NCBI GenBank assembly: GCA_934168275.1
Contig: CAKPNA010000003.1
Coordinates: 1 to 64,000 of the forward strand
Source of the DNA: an uncultured Bacilli bacterium
GTDB taxonomy: Bacteria > Bacillota_I > Bacilli_A > RF39 > UBA660
DNA length: 64,000 nucleotides
Direction: 5' to 3'
The notes beneath the pieces were generated by a model. It did no database searches. It worked only from the letters and a program-made list of their open reading frames with translations, and was not told where the DNA came from. Below are positions 46,434 to 56,258 of the stretch, piece by piece. The stretch's first letter is position 1; every line of letters starts with the position of its first letter. The position numbers were made by a program, and so were the translations under genes.

Positions 46434-46862
46434 ATGGATAAAGATTTAAAAAGAATGATTATATTAGAAAATTATCAAAATCCTAAAAATAAACAAATAC
46501 CTACAGAAGAAGGTTACGTTAAAATAAACTCTAATAACGTATCATGTATCGATAACTTAGATATCTATGTTAAAACAGAAAATGATATTATAAAAGATAT
46601 TAAATATGAAGGAGAAGCTTGTGTTATATGTATATCTTCTACCTCAATAATAACTAACTTACTAATAGGTAAAACAATCGAAGAAGCTAAAGATATACTA
46701 GAAAACTATGATAATATGATTGAAGAAAAACCATATAATAAAGATATCTTAAAAGAAGCCTTAGTATACGATGATATCTATAAACAACCATCTAGAAAAA
46801 CATGTGCTACTCTAGCCACTAGAGGACTAAGTAAATTATTAGATCAAACGACTGAAAAATAG
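46434..46862 (+). CDS. sufU: SUF sulfur-transfer protein
   Basis: 142 residues from the ATG at 46434, after AAGGTGAT. Three conserved Cys are visible, in SCIDNLDI, EACVICIS and RKTCATLATRGL, matching the zinc-bound sulfur acceptor sites of SufU. The usual CGD motif reads CID. Last gene of the operon; rplM follows with its own promoter. Confidence 0.88.
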   Translation: MDKDLKRMIILENYQNPKNKQIPTEEGYVKINSNNVSCIDNLDIYVKTENDIIKDIKYEGEACVICISSTSIITNLLIGKTIEEAKDILENYDNMIEEKPYNKDILKEALVYDDIYKQPSRKTCATLATRGLSKLLDQTTEK

Positions 46863-46883
46863 ATATATTTTTAGACAAAATTG

Positions 46884-46912
46884 TTGACAAACAAACTAAA
46901 ATTTACTATAAT
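46884..46912 (+). promoter_or_regulatory. consensus promoter of rplM-rpsI
   Basis: TTGACA (46884-46889), exactly 17 nt, TATAAT (46907-46912): a perfect housekeeping promoter. Confidence 0.85.
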
Positions 46913-46918
46913 CATAAT

Positions 46919-47005
46919 CGGTACATTTTAGTTGAGAAGAAATAGGTATTGGGAACACTATATTTTAAATCAACAATATAAATTATTAAGTAAAGGGAGA
47001 AAAAA
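46919..47005 (+). promoter_or_regulatory. rplM leader, possible L13 leader element
   Basis: About 85 nt lie between the promoter and the rplM start. Bacilli often carry a small L13-binding leader in this place. TATT...AATA pairings can be drawn here, but I cannot confirm the family fold by eye. Confidence 0.35.
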
Positions 47006-47443
47006 ATGAAAACATTTATGCAAAGTAAAGAAACAGTTGCTAGAAATTGGTATGTAATTGATGCCAAAGATGTTCCACTAGGAAGAATAGCAGCTAAAGC
47101 CGCAATGATGTTAAGAGGTAAACATAAAGCAACATATACACCTCATATCGATTGTGGAGATTATATTATAATCATTAATGCTAAAGATGCATTACTAACA
47201 GGAAACAAATTAGACAAAAAGATGTATTACAATCACAGCAGATACGCTGGTGGATTAAGAGAAAGAACAGCTAGAGAAATGAAAGAAAGCTACCCAGTAG
47301 AAATGGTAGAAAGAGCTGTTAAAGGTATGCTTCCAAAAAATAGATTAGGAAGACAAATGTATAAGAAATTATTTGTATATGAAGGAGCTGAGCATCCACA
47401 TGCTGCTCAACAACCAAAACAAGTAGAAGTAGGGAGGAAATAA
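47006..47443 (+). CDS. rplM: 50S ribosomal protein L13
   Basis: 145 residues. Typical L13 blocks: RNWYVIDAKDVPLGRIA, LRGKHKATYTPH and GMLPKNRLGRQMYKKL. It follows GGGAG and is three bases ahead of rpsI, the standard pair. Confidence 0.97.
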   Translation: MKTFMQSKETVARNWYVIDAKDVPLGRIAAKAAMMLRGKHKATYTPHIDCGDYIIIINAKDALLTGNKLDKKMYYNHSRYAGGLRERTAREMKESYPVEMVERAVKGMLPKNRLGRQMYKKLFVYEGAEHPHAAQQPKQVEVGRK

Positions 47444-47446
47444 TTT

Positions 47447-47866
47447 ATGGCAAAGAAAGATAGAACATTTGCAGGTACTGGAAGAAGAAAAAGTTCAGTA
47501 GCAAGAGTAATCCTTACTCCAGGAACAGGAAAAATAACAGTTAATGGTAGAGATGTTAACGAATATATGCCATTCGAAGTATTAGTAATGGACTTAAAAC
47601 AACCATTAGAAATAACTAACAATTTAGAAACATTTGATGTTGATGTTAATGTATCTGGTGGTGGTTTTTCAGGACAAACTGGTGCTATTAGATTAGGTAT
47701 CACAAGAGCTCTATTAGAGTACGATAAAGAAAATGAAGGAAAAGAAGATTCATATCGTAAAGTTCTTAAAGCTAATGGATTTGTAACAAGAGATTCAAGA
47801 GCAAAAGAAAGAAAGAAATATGGATTAAAAGCTGCTAGAAGAGCACCACAATTCTCAAAGAGATAA
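47447..47866 (+). CDS. rpsI: 30S ribosomal protein S9
   Basis: 139 residues. It has [12 protein letters not shown] near the start and ends RRAPQFSKR, the tail that reaches the ribosomal P site. GGGAGGA precedes the ATG. A strong terminator follows. Confidence 0.97.
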   Translation: MAKKDRTFAGTGRRKSSVARVILTPGTGKITVNGRDVNEYMPFEVLVMDLKQPLEITNNLETFDVDVNVSGGGFSGQTGAIRLGITRALLEYDKENEGKEDSYRKVLKANGFVTRDSRAKERKKYGLKAARRAPQFSKR

Positions 47867-47873
47867 TATTTAT

Positions 47874-47908
47874 ATTCCAAGAACTTACAAAGTTTTTGGA
47901 ATTTTTTT
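47874..47908 (+). terminator. intrinsic terminator of rplM-rpsI
   Basis: ATTCCAAGAACTT pairs with AAGTTTTTGGAAT around ACA, followed by Ts. Confidence 0.88.
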
Positions 47909-47978
47909 AATGCCTAACTATTATTGACTTACCATATTTATTCATAGTATAATTAATACATAATAAAGGAGAATAAAA

Positions 47979-50321
47979 ATGTATAAGAAACTAACGAATA
48001 AAGAAGTTGAAAAAATAGATAAATACTTTCGAGTATCTAATTATTTAGCAGCTTGTCAATTATATTTATTAGATAACCCCCTACTAAAAAGAGAACTAAG
48101 AATAGAAGACGTAAAGAACAAAATAGTTGGTCATTGGGGAACAGTACCCGGCCAAAATTTTATATATACTCACTTAAATAGAATAATTAACAAATACGAT
48201 TTAAATATGATATATATATCCGGACCTGGACACGGTGGTAATGCCATGGTTGCCCAAACATATATTGAAGGAACATATAGTGAAGTATATCCTAACATAA
48301 CTGAAGATGAAGCCGGCTTAAAGAAGTTATTTAAACAATTTTCTTTTCCTGGTGGCATATCATCTCATGTTGCCCCTGAAACACCAGGATCAATTAACGA
48401 AGGAGGAGAACTAGGCTATAGTCTTGCCCACGCTTATGGCGCAGTATTAGATAATCCTGACTTAATTGCCGCTTGTGTTGTTGGCGACGGTGAAGCTGAA
48501 ACCGGCCCTCTTGCTACATCATGGCACTCTAACAAATTCTTAAACCCCAAAACAGATGGCGTTGTCTTACCAATCCTTCATCTAAATGGTTATAAAATAG
48601 CTAATCCAACAATATTCTCTAGAATGAGTTTAACAGAATTAGGATCATTTTTTATTGGCTGTGGTTATCACCCATATTATGTTGAAGTAAAAGATGAAAA
48701 ACAAGGCCATATCGACATGGCACTAACTCTAGATAAAGTAATAAATGAAATAAAAAAAATAAAATCATCCAAAGATAATAAAAGACCAATTTGGCCAATG
48801 ATAATATTAAAAACTCCAAAAGGTTGGACTGGACCAAAAGTAGTTGACGGAAAGCAAGTAGAAGGTACATTTCGTGCTCACCAAGTTCCGGTATCTATCG
48901 ATAAAAATAATCCTACTAACCTAAAATTATTAGAAAATTGGTTAAGAAGTTATCACCCTGAAGAGTTATTTGATGAAAATGGCACGATAATTAAAGAAAT
49001 AAAAGAATTAGCTCCTAAAGGTAATAGAAGAATGGGTGCTAATCCAGTTGCTAATGGTGGCTTATTATTAAAAGAATTAAAGACCCCTAATTTTCAAGAT
49101 TACGCTGTTGAAGTACCATATCCCGGAGAAGTAATGGCTCAAGATATGATGGAACTAGGCAAATATGTAAGAGATGTTATAAAACTAAATGAAGAAGAAC
49201 ATAACTTCCGTGTATTTGGCCCTGATGAAACAATGTCTAATCGACTAAACCACGTATTTGAAGCTACTAATCGTACTTGGGTTGATAAAAAATATGCCAC
49301 TGACGAGTATCTAGCTAGTGATGGTAGAGTTATGGATTCTATGTTATCCGAACATCTATGTGAAGGTTGGTTAGAAGGCTACTTATTAACAGGAAGACAT
49401 GGATTTTTCAATAGTTATGAAGCATTTATTAGAATAGTTGATTCTATGGCTAGTCAACACGCTAAATGGTTAAAAGTAAGTAAAGAATTACCATGGCGAA
49501 GACCAATAGCCTCTCTAAACTATGTTTTATCATCACATGTATGGCAACAAGACCATAATGGATATACACACCAAGATCCCGGATTCTTAAACCATTTGGT
49601 AACTAAAAAAGCTGACACTGTAAGAATATACTTGCCACCAGATGCTAACTGTTTGTTATCATGCTTTGATCACTGTATTAAAAGTAAAAACTATATTAAT
49701 GTTATCGTTGCTTCCAAACATCCACGTCCGCAATGGTTAACTATGGAAGAGGCTGTTATCCATTGCACTAAAGGCCTAGGAATATGGAAATTTGCTAGTA
49801 ATGATGAAGGCTGTGAACCCGATATTGTCATGGCTTGTTGCGGTGAAGGACCAACCCTAGAAACTTTAGCAGCCATTAAAATATTAAGAGAAAACTTTAA
49901 AGACCTAAAAATACGTATGGTTAATGTTGTTGACCTAATGAAACTACAATCTCACGATAAACACCCTCATGGCTTAACTGACGAAGACTACGATGCTATA
50001 TTTACTAAAGATAAACCAATTATCTTTAACTTCCATGGTTATCCAAACCTAATTCATGAATTAACTTATAAAAGAACTAATAAAGATATTCACGTTCATG
50101 GCTATATGGAAGAAGGCACAATAACTACCCCATTTGACATGCGTGTCCAAAACAGTATTGATAGATTTAGCCTAGTAGAAGCCGCTATTAAATGTTTACC
50201 ACAATTAGGTAATAAAGGTTCATCACTTATTCAGTACTGTCAAGATAAAAAAGTAGAACATAAAGAATATATCAAAGAATACGGAATTGATATGGATGAA
50301 ATAATAAATTGGAAATGGTAA
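47979..50321 (+). CDS. xfp: xylulose-5-phosphate/fructose-6-phosphate phosphoketolase
   Basis: 780 residues, normal length. The TPP site shows [16 protein letters not shown], and the family blocks [22 protein letters not shown] and [11 protein letters not shown] are intact. It splits xylulose-5-phosphate (and often fructose-6-phosphate) with phosphate into acetyl-phosphate and a triose or tetrose phosphate. With rpiB this supports a pentose or bifid-type fermentation. Single gene with its own terminator. Confidence 0.95.
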   Translation: MYKKLTNKEVEKIDKYFRVSNYLAACQLYLLDNPLLKRELRIEDVKNKIVGHWGTVPGQNFIYTHLNRIINKYDLNMIYISGPGHGGNAMVAQTYIEGTYSEVYPNITEDEAGLKKLFKQFSFPGGISSHVAPETPGSINEGGELGYSLAHAYGAVLDNPDLIAACVVGDGEAETGPLATSWHSNKFLNPKTDGVVLPILHLNGYKIANPTIFSRMSLTELGSFFIGCGYHPYYVEVKDEKQGHIDMALTLDKVINEIKKIKSSKDNKRPIWPMIILKTPKGWTGPKVVDGKQVEGTFRAHQVPVSIDKNNPTNLKLLENWLRSYHPEELFDENGTIIKEIKELAPKGNRRMGANPVANGGLLLKELKTPNFQDYAVEVPYPGEVMAQDMMELGKYVRDVIKLNEEEHNFRVFGPDETMSNRLNHVFEATNRTWVDKKYATDEYLASDGRVMDSMLSEHLCEGWLEGYLLTGRHGFFNSYEAFIRIVDSMASQHAKWLKVSKELPWRRPIASLNYVLSSHVWQQDHNGYTHQDPGFLNHLVTKKADTVRIYLPPDANCLLSCFDHCIKSKNYINVIVASKHPRPQWLTMEEAVIHCTKGLGIWKFASNDEGCEPDIVMACCGEGPTLETLAAIKILRENFKDLKIRMVNVVDLMKLQSHDKHPHGLTDEDYDAIFTKDKPIIFNFHGYPNLIHELTYKRTNKDIHVHGYMEEGTITTPFDMRVQNSIDRFSLVEAAIKCLPQLGNKGSSLIQYCQDKKVEHKEYIKEYGIDMDEIINWKW

Positions 50322-50327
50322 AATGTA

Positions 50328-50374
50328 AATAGATGTAAAAAGAAGTAAAAAAACTTGCTACATCTATTTTTTCT
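50328..50374 (+). terminator. intrinsic terminator of the phosphoketolase gene
   Basis: AATAGATGTA pairs with TACATCTATT, followed by a T run. Confidence 0.75.
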
Positions 50375-50407
50375 TTATATAATTAAAATAGATAGAGGAG
50401 GAAGAAA

Positions 50408-51460
50408 ATGAACGGAATAAGAGTAGTTCAATATGGATGTGGAAAAATGTCTGCATACACTATGAGATATGTAATTGAATCAGGTGCCCAAATAGTTGGA
50501 GCTATTGATATTAATCCTGACTTAATTGGTCAAGATATTAGTACTGTAATAGGAGGTAGTGAAACAGGAATCAAAATTACTGCCCTAGGTAATGCTGAAA
50601 GTCTATTATTAGAACTAAAACCTGATATTTGTATCATTACCACTATGAGTTTATTAAACGATTGTAAAGATGCCTTAATGTTATGTGCTAGTCTAGGAAT
50701 AAATGCTATAACAACATGTGAAGAAGCATTCTATCCAATGAATTCAAATCCTAAATTAACTAAAGAATTAGATGAAATGGCTAGAAGACATAACTGTACA
50801 ATAACAGGAAGTGGTTACCAAGATGCCTTTTGGGGAAATCTTATAACTACCCTAGCCGGAGCCACTCATAAAATAACTAAAATTAAAGGAAGCTCATCAT
50901 ATAATGTTGAAGATTATGGAATAGCCTTAGCCAAAGCTCATGGTGCGGGTTTAACATTAGAGCAATTTGCTACTGATGTTGCAGCTTCTGATGATATAAC
51001 AGAAGAAGAACGTCGAATGTTAATTGATAATGGTGAGTTCTTACCAAGTTATATGTGGAATGTTAATGGTTGGTTATGTGATAAACTAGGACTAACTGTA
51101 TTAAGTCAAAGCCAGAAATGTGTCCCACAAACTCATAATGAAGATATTGATTCACAAACATTAAAAATGACGGTTAAAAAAGGAGACGCTACCGGTATGA
51201 GTGCCGTAGTTACAACAACTACTAAAGAAGGTATAACTTTAGAAACAGAATGTATTGGTAAAGTATATTCTAAAGATGATTATGACGTCAATGCTTGGGA
51301 AGTAATAGGAGAACCTAATACTAAACTAGTTATTGAAAGACCGGCTACTGTTGAATTAACATGTGCCACAATCGTTAATAGAATACCTGATGTTATCAAA
51401 GCTAAACCAGGCTATGTTCCAACATCTCGTATGGGTGAATTAAAATATATCGTTAAATAA
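50408..51460 (+). CDS. Ord-like NAD(P)-dependent dehydrogenase
   Basis: 350 residues. A Rossmann start VVQYGCGKM and the block ITGSGYQDAFWGNL resemble 2,4-diaminopentanoate dehydrogenase (Ord) of clostridial ornithine breakdown and related DapB-fold enzymes. No other ornithine-path gene lies near, so the substrate is open. GAGGAGG precedes the ATG and a terminator follows, so it forms a single unit. Confidence 0.7.
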   Translation: MNGIRVVQYGCGKMSAYTMRYVIESGAQIVGAIDINPDLIGQDISTVIGGSETGIKITALGNAESLLLELKPDICIITTMSLLNDCKDALMLCASLGINAITTCEEAFYPMNSNPKLTKELDEMARRHNCTITGSGYQDAFWGNLITTLAGATHKITKIKGSSSYNVEDYGIALAKAHGAGLTLEQFATDVAASDDITEEERRMLIDNGEFLPSYMWNVNGWLCDKLGLTVLSQSQKCVPQTHNEDIDSQTLKMTVKKGDATGMSAVVTTTTKEGITLETECIGKVYSKDDYDVNAWEVIGEPNTKLVIERPATVELTCATIVNRIPDVIKAKPGYVPTSRMGELKYIVK

Positions 51461-51468
51461 ATAATATA

Positions 51469-51500
51469 AGGATTTAAGATAACTTCTTAAGTCTTTTTTT
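51469..51500 (+). terminator. intrinsic terminator
   Basis: GATTTAAGA pairs with TTCTTAAGTC around TAAC, followed by seven Ts. Confidence 0.75.
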
Positions 51501-51529
51501 ATAAAACAATTATTTTAGCGAAAAAATGT

Positions 51530-51558
51530 TTGACAAAATGACCGAGTTGTGCTAAAAT
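51530..51558 (+). promoter_or_regulatory. promoter of the Cys-rich membrane protein gene
   Basis: TTGACA (51530-51535), 17 nt, TAAAAT (51553-51558), 25 nt before the start at 51584. Confidence 0.7.
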
Positions 51559-51583
51559 AAGCCTCACTAAGGGAGGTTTTAGT

Positions 51584-52813
51584 ATGTATAATTACAATTC
51601 AATCGAAGATGAAGAAGAAAAAAAGATTAATTGGATAAGTTTATTTGTAAAAGTTGCAGTTGTCGTTGTATTAATTATTATATTCGTATGGTTAATATCA
51701 CTAATGGCAAGAAAAAACAATAACAATACTAGCAAAAATATAAATTTAATGAAAGAGGCCGGTGAAAAATATTTCACTGAAGAAAGATTACCGGAAGTAA
51801 ATAGCTCAAGTGTAAAGGTTTCACTAAATGAATTATATAGTGAAAAATTACTTGATACTATTACAGATAAAAACGGTAAAGCATGTGATAGCAATAAATC
51901 TTATATCTTACTAACTAAGTATAATGATGGCTATAACATGAAAATATACTTAAAGTGTTCTAAAACAGAAGAAAAAGCCACTATTGTAATGAAACAATAT
52001 AGTTATTGTAAATATACAATATGTGAAAAAGATAATAATAAGAAAGACGAAGTAATTATTTCTAAACCAAATAATTATAAATATGTTAAACCAGGTTATT
52101 TCACAGAGTGGGGTAATTTTACAGCATGGACAACAGATAAAGTAGAATCAAGTGATACCGTAAAAGTAGAAACAAAGGTTCAAACAACTACTAAAGAAAT
52201 ACCGGGTACTGTTAAAGAAATGGAAAAAACTAATACAATATGTCCACAAGGTTATAGTATGGGCAATGGCACATGTGTAAAATCAAATACCTCATATGCT
52301 AATCCGGTATGTGGATCAGGATATATTAGTAGAAATGGCTTTACATGTACTTATAAAGGACAAGATGAGAAAAAAGAAACATATCAAGGTACAGGAGTAA
52401 GCGATAAAATGCCAAGTAATACAAGCAATTATCGTTATGAATATGTATCATCAAAATTTGTAAGTTCTAAAGGAAAGTTCCAATATACATATAAAATATA
52501 TAAAATAACATATACTCAAACAACATATACAGGAAGTGCTTCATGTCCATCAGGTTATAGCAGATCAGGAAGTAGTTGTATAAGCTCAACAACAAGTAAT
52601 GTAGATATAACATGTCCTGAAAATTATAGTATTAGTGATGATAAGACATATTGTTATAGATATGTTGATAAACAAACAACTAATATTCAAAAAATAAATA
52701 CAACATATTATCGCTATGCTACTAGACAATATATCAAAGAAGATATTAAATATAGCAAATCAAGTAATGACCAAGAATTAATAAACAAAGGTTATAAATT
52801 ATATGAGGAGTGA
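51584..52813 (+). CDS. membrane-anchored protein with Cys-rich GY repeats
   Basis: 409 residues. One span (about 20-42) near the N-terminus is followed by a helical region and then Cys-rich external units: CPQGYSMGNGTC, CGSGYISRNGFTC, CPSGYSRSGSSC and CPENYSISDDKTYC. The protein at 472 uses the same kind of unit, so these are two members of one local surface family. The N-terminal part (about 45-140) recalls pseudopilin-like stems. No known function. AGGGAGG precedes the ATG. Confidence 0.6.
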   Translation: MYNYNSIEDEEEKKINWISLFVKVAVVVVLIIIFVWLISLMARKNNNNTSKNINLMKEAGEKYFTEERLPEVNSSSVKVSLNELYSEKLLDTITDKNGKACDSNKSYILLTKYNDGYNMKIYLKCSKTEEKATIVMKQYSYCKYTICEKDNNKKDEVIISKPNNYKYVKPGYFTEWGNFTAWTTDKVESSDTVKVETKVQTTTKEIPGTVKEMEKTNTICPQGYSMGNGTCVKSNTSYANPVCGSGYISRNGFTCTYKGQDEKKETYQGTGVSDKMPSNTSNYRYEYVSSKFVSSKGKFQYTYKIYKITYTQTTYTGSASCPSGYSRSGSSCISSTTSNVDITCPENYSISDDKTYCYRYVDKQTTNIQKINTTYYRYATRQYIKEDIKYSKSSNDQELINKGYKLYEE

Positions 52814-52819
52814 TAAAAA

Positions 52820-53968
52820 ATGGAATGTAGAAAAATATTTGTAAGAAAAAATAAAGATAATAAATATGGATTCTATTATTGTAAAGTAGATAAATTTATC
52901 GAAGGTTATAGTTATGATACAGTAAAAGAAGCTAATGATGCTCTACATAATTTACCCGAAGAAGAATTAATCTCACTAATAGATGAAACAAGAAAAAATA
53001 ATGAACCAGTTGATTGTGATGAAAGAATAACATTCAAACCATATAAAATTGAAGATAATAAATATGGTATAAGAAGTTGTGATAACGTAGTAATTCCTTA
53101 TATTAAATCATCTAAAGAAGAAATAAAGGCTATGCTAAATGATGATGAAACACTAGAAAAAATTGATGAAGAATATCAAAAAATAGTAATAAAAACAGAA
53201 ACTGCTAGTGGAAACCTAAAGAAAAATGTTGGTAAAAGAATAATTGCTCTTGCCTTAACTGTTGCTTTTGGTTCAGGAATTGTTGCCTTATTAGCTAACA
53301 TGAATAAAAAAGCCACTAATATTCGCCCAACAAATCCTACAACTTCGACAACAGCACCAACAACAAGACCAACAACTGCTCCAACAGATCCTGCTCAAAC
53401 AATCGCAGCAAATCATAAAAAATTAGCTCAAAATTTAGTTGGACCTAACTTAAGCAAAGATAAATTAGAAAAATTAGTTATGTATATGAACTTAAGTGAT
53501 TATGCTAATGTTAATATAAATATTTCTGTAGAAAGTCTTTATACTAATTATACTGACTGTATTGATGAAATATTAAATTATGATTTACAAAATAGTACTA
53601 AACTAAGATTAAGTTCAGCTATTAACAATACTACTCAAAAGAATTGTTTAAAAGTTATTGAAGATTATCGTGATAATATATATAGTACTACTGATGAAAG
53701 TACACTTATTAGTTATTATAATGGATTAGTTAACTATCTAAAAAGTAATAACATGAACGAAATAACATCATCAGTATCCATTATTGCTCTTAATGAAATA
53801 TATATATACGCTAATAACTTCTTTAACGATGAAATATTTACTTTAAGAGATGAGTTAATAGAATACATTAGTGTTAATAAACGAGACGTAATTAATGATG
53901 GATATGATATATTAAATAACAAAAAATTATCTGAAGTAAGTTATACTAAAGTATTAACAAGAGCTTAA
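52820..53968 (+). CDS. single-span membrane protein with Thr/Pro linker, unknown
   Basis: 382 residues. A cytoplasmic region (about 1-135) has two related units (RKNKDNKYGFYYCKV and KIEDNKYGIRSC). A span (about 140-158) is followed by a Thr/Pro-rich linker (about 168-195) and a helical external domain. A glycan-like or wall-crossing spacer is typical of surface proteins. It starts 6 nt after the Cys-rich gene, so both are co-transcribed; a terminator follows. Confidence 0.55.
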   Translation: MECRKIFVRKNKDNKYGFYYCKVDKFIEGYSYDTVKEANDALHNLPEEELISLIDETRKNNEPVDCDERITFKPYKIEDNKYGIRSCDNVVIPYIKSSKEEIKAMLNDDETLEKIDEEYQKIVIKTETASGNLKKNVGKRIIALALTVAFGSGIVALLANMNKKATNIRPTNPTTSTTAPTTRPTTAPTDPAQTIAANHKKLAQNLVGPNLSKDKLEKLVMYMNLSDYANVNINISVESLYTNYTDCIDEILNYDLQNSTKLRLSSAINNTTQKNCLKVIEDYRDNIYSTTDESTLISYYNGLVNYLKSNNMNEITSSVSIIALNEIYIYANNFFNDEIFTLRDELIEYISVNKRDVINDGYDILNNKKLSEVSYTKVLTRA

Positions 53969-53979
53969 TATAAGTATAG

Positions 53980-54018
53980 AAAGAATAGTTTAAAATTAAT
54001 AATAAAACTATTCTTTTT
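53980..54018 (+). terminator. intrinsic terminator
   Basis: AAAGAATAGTTT pairs with AAACTATTCTTT, followed by Ts. Confidence 0.82.
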
Positions 54019-54055
54019 CTATGTGAATTATAGTATAATAATTACTGTGATGTAA

Positions 54056-54454
54056 ATGAAAAAGTTTGTAATAATAGTAGTATCTATCTTAATAATTATC
54101 TTACTTAGTATTGTATATCTAGGTAGTAATGTTAGTAAATATAATTCTAATTTAAATAAGCTGATTAAAGATAATTATCACGTAGATAATAAGTTAATTA
54201 GTGTAAATAAATATGATAATTATTATATTCTAACAACTAGTGCTAATATAATCGTTCTAAATAGTAAATATCAAGAAATACTTAAAGAAGATATATCTAA
54301 AATAAAAGAATCCAATAATATGAGTATAATATATAAAAATAATAGTCTAATGTATTTAGAAAAAGAAATAAGTAAAGATAAAGTTATCTATAAATACTAT
54401 AATCCAAGTAATTTAGAACTAATAAAAGAAATAACTTTCAGGAGGCAATTATGA
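54056..54454 (+). CDS. YpmB-like membrane protein (by position and layout)
   Basis: 132 residues with one N-terminal span (about 3-24) and a small external domain ending in NLELIKEITF. In Bacillus, ypmB lies a few genes upstream of dnaD-nth and has the same layout (anchor plus a domain ending in TTGKIL). Sequence likeness is weak, so this rests mainly on synteny. It overlaps dnaD by 4 nt. Confidence 0.4.
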   Translation: MKKFVIIVVSILIIILLSIVYLGSNVSKYNSNLNKLIKDNYHVDNKLISVNKYDNYYILTTSANIIVLNSKYQEILKEDISKIKESNNMSIIYKNNSLMYLEKEISKDKVIYKYYNPSNLELIKEITFRRQL

Positions 54455-55101
54455 GTGAAAAATTAATAAATTATTTAAAAGAAAAACCAATAATTATCCC
54501 AAGAGTATTACTAACTAATTACTCGAAATTAAATATAACTGCTGAAGAACTAATTATTCTAATTTATCTAATGGATAAAGGTAATAATATAATTTATGAT
54601 ATTAACTTATTTGTTAAAGAATTAAGTTTTACTAAAAGAAAAGTAATTGAGCTTATCAACAATTTAGTAGAAAAGAATATCCTAAATATTACAATTAATA
54701 AAAATAATGATAATGTTAGTGAAGAATATTTAAATTTAGATATGTTATATCGTAAGATTACTAATATTATATTAGATAAAGAATTACCTAGTAGTACCAA
54801 TAATGAAGATCTATTTACTATCTTTGAAAAAGAATTTGGTCGAACAATATCTCCTACTGAATATGAAAAAATTAATAGTTGGTTAAACGAAGATATTGAT
54901 AAGACTCTAATTGTTGAAGCCCTAAAAGAAGCTGTTTATAATAGTACTACTAGTCTAAGATATATCGAAACCATTCTTTATAGTTGGAAAAAGAAAGGTA
55001 TAAAAACCAAAGAAGACGTTAATAAAGAACGTATTAGATATAAGAAAAGTAAAAACGAAGTAATTGAAGTTCCTGATTTTGATTGGGTGAATAATGAATA
55101 A
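54451..55101 (+). CDS. dnaD: DnaD-type primosome protein
   Basis: 216 residues. A winged-helix N-domain (about 18-85) is followed by the DnaD/DnaB_2 domain with FGRTISPTEYEKINSWL and LRYIETILYSWKKKGI. In Bacillus DnaD helps load the replicative helicase. GGAGG precedes the ATG. It overlaps nth by 8 nt, as in the dnaD-nth pair of Bacillota. Confidence 0.9.
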   Translation: MSEKLINYLKEKPIIIPRVLLTNYSKLNITAEELIILIYLMDKGNNIIYDINLFVKELSFTKRKVIELINNLVEKNILNITINKNNDNVSEEYLNLDMLYRKITNIILDKELPSSTNNEDLFTIFEKEFGRTISPTEYEKINSWLNEDIDKTLIVEALKEAVYNSTTSLRYIETILYSWKKKGIKTKEDVNKERIRYKKSKNEVIEVPDFDWVNNE

Positions 55102-55714
55102 TATCTTAACTTATTTAGATGAATTATATCCTAACCCTAAATGCGAATTAGAATATACCAAAGACTATGAACTATTAATTGCTATTGTTTTAAGTGCTCA
55201 AACAACTGATAAAAGAGTAAATATTGTCAATAAAACTTTATTTGCTAAATATGATACTCTAGATAAACTAGCTAATGCTGATCCTAAAGATATTGCCAAA
55301 ATAATAAAAAGTATTGGTACATACACTAAAAAAAGTGAATATGTTGTTGGCATTGCTAAAACTCTTGTTCAAGATGGCTATTATACGGTTCCTAACAATC
55401 GCCAATATCTTGAAAAATTACCCGGAGTAGGTCGCAAAACTATTAATGTATTTCTATCTGTAATTTATAATGAACCATGTATCGCCGTAGATACCCATGT
55501 CAATAGAGTAAGTAAAAGACTGGGTCTAGCCAAAGAAAAAGATGATGTTCTAACAGTTGAACATAAACTAATGAAAAAAATACCAAAAGATAAATGGAAT
55601 AAAGCCCACCATCAATTAGTATTTTTCGGCCGTTATCAATGCAAAGCGCTTAAACCAAACTGTGAAAATTGTAAATTAAAAGAGCAATGTAAATACTACT
55701 ACGAAAATAAGTGA
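55094..55714 (+). CDS. nth: endonuclease III
   Basis: 206 residues. It has the helix-hairpin-helix LPGVGRKTINVF, the catalytic Lys in the same block and Asp in AVDTHVNRVS. The Fe-S cluster Cys follow C-x6-C-x2-C-x5-C near the end. It removes oxidised pyrimidines from DNA and nicks the strand. Confidence 0.96.
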   Translation: MNNILTYLDELYPNPKCELEYTKDYELLIAIVLSAQTTDKRVNIVNKTLFAKYDTLDKLANADPKDIAKIIKSIGTYTKKSEYVVGIAKTLVQDGYYTVPNNRQYLEKLPGVGRKTINVFLSVIYNEPCIAVDTHVNRVSKRLGLAKEKDDVLTVEHKLMKKIPKDKWNKAHHQLVFFGRYQCKALKPNCENCKLKEQCKYYYENK

Positions 55715-55911
55715 TTTACTCCATTATTTACAGTGGTGGGCTTCTTTCTGCTCCTTAGAAATACATAATTACGTACTTCATCCACAGACATAAATTCCGA
55801 TAGGTGCTACCGTACTATAGTTTAATTATAATAAAATTTACATTAATATATTTTATATACGGCTATATATAGATATATCATAATAAATACAAAAAATCTA
55901 TAAAATTAACT
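55715..55911. other. intergenic region with a possible structured RNA
   Basis: About 200 nt with a more GC-balanced core (55730-55820) than the flanks. A 22-nt self-complementary segment (GAAATACATAA / TTACGTACTTC with wobble pairs) forms a hairpin, and CCAC/GTGG blocks flank it. On the minus strand TATAAT at about 55824 could start a transcript running toward nth. A 6S-like or other small RNA is possible. I cannot assign a family. Confidence 0.3.
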
Positions 55912-55942
55912 AAAAAAACCACTTTTTTTATAAGTGGCTTTT
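55912..55942 (-). terminator. intrinsic terminator of the ferredoxin gene
   Basis: On the minus strand CCACTT pairs with AAGTGG, followed by T residues. It overlaps the ferredoxin stop. Confidence 0.75.
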
Positions 55943-56147
55943 ATTCTCTACTATTAATTACTTCACTAATAGCATCAGTAGGACAATATTTAATAGCATC
56001 TTTTACCTTGCTAACCATATCTTCCTTAATATCATCACATATTACTTGAGCTTGACCATCATCATCAAAATCAAAAACTTGGCCATCAGTTAAAGCAACA
56101 CAACTTCCACAGCCAATACATTTATCTTTCTTAACTATTACATCCAT
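55941..56147 (-). CDS. fdx: single-cluster 4Fe-4S ferredoxin
   Basis: 68 residues from the ATG at 56147, 8 nt after GGAGG; an earlier in-frame ATG overlaps that site. Cluster Cys: CIGCGSC near the N-terminus and the fourth in YCPTDAI near the end. An acidic middle (FDFDDDGQ) is usual. It is an electron carrier for pathways not visible here. Monocistronic. Confidence 0.88.
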   Translation of the reverse strand: MDVIVKKDKCIGCGSCVALTDGQVFDFDDDGQAQVICDDIKEDMVSKVKDAIKYCPTDAISEVINSRE

Positions 56148-56258
56148 TATTGTAACCTCCATAAAAATTATATATATAAATTAACAAAAAATCAATTAAA
56201 TTATTTAAAATAATTAAAAATTATGGTATTATATACTTATAGTAGGAAGGTGCTTTAT

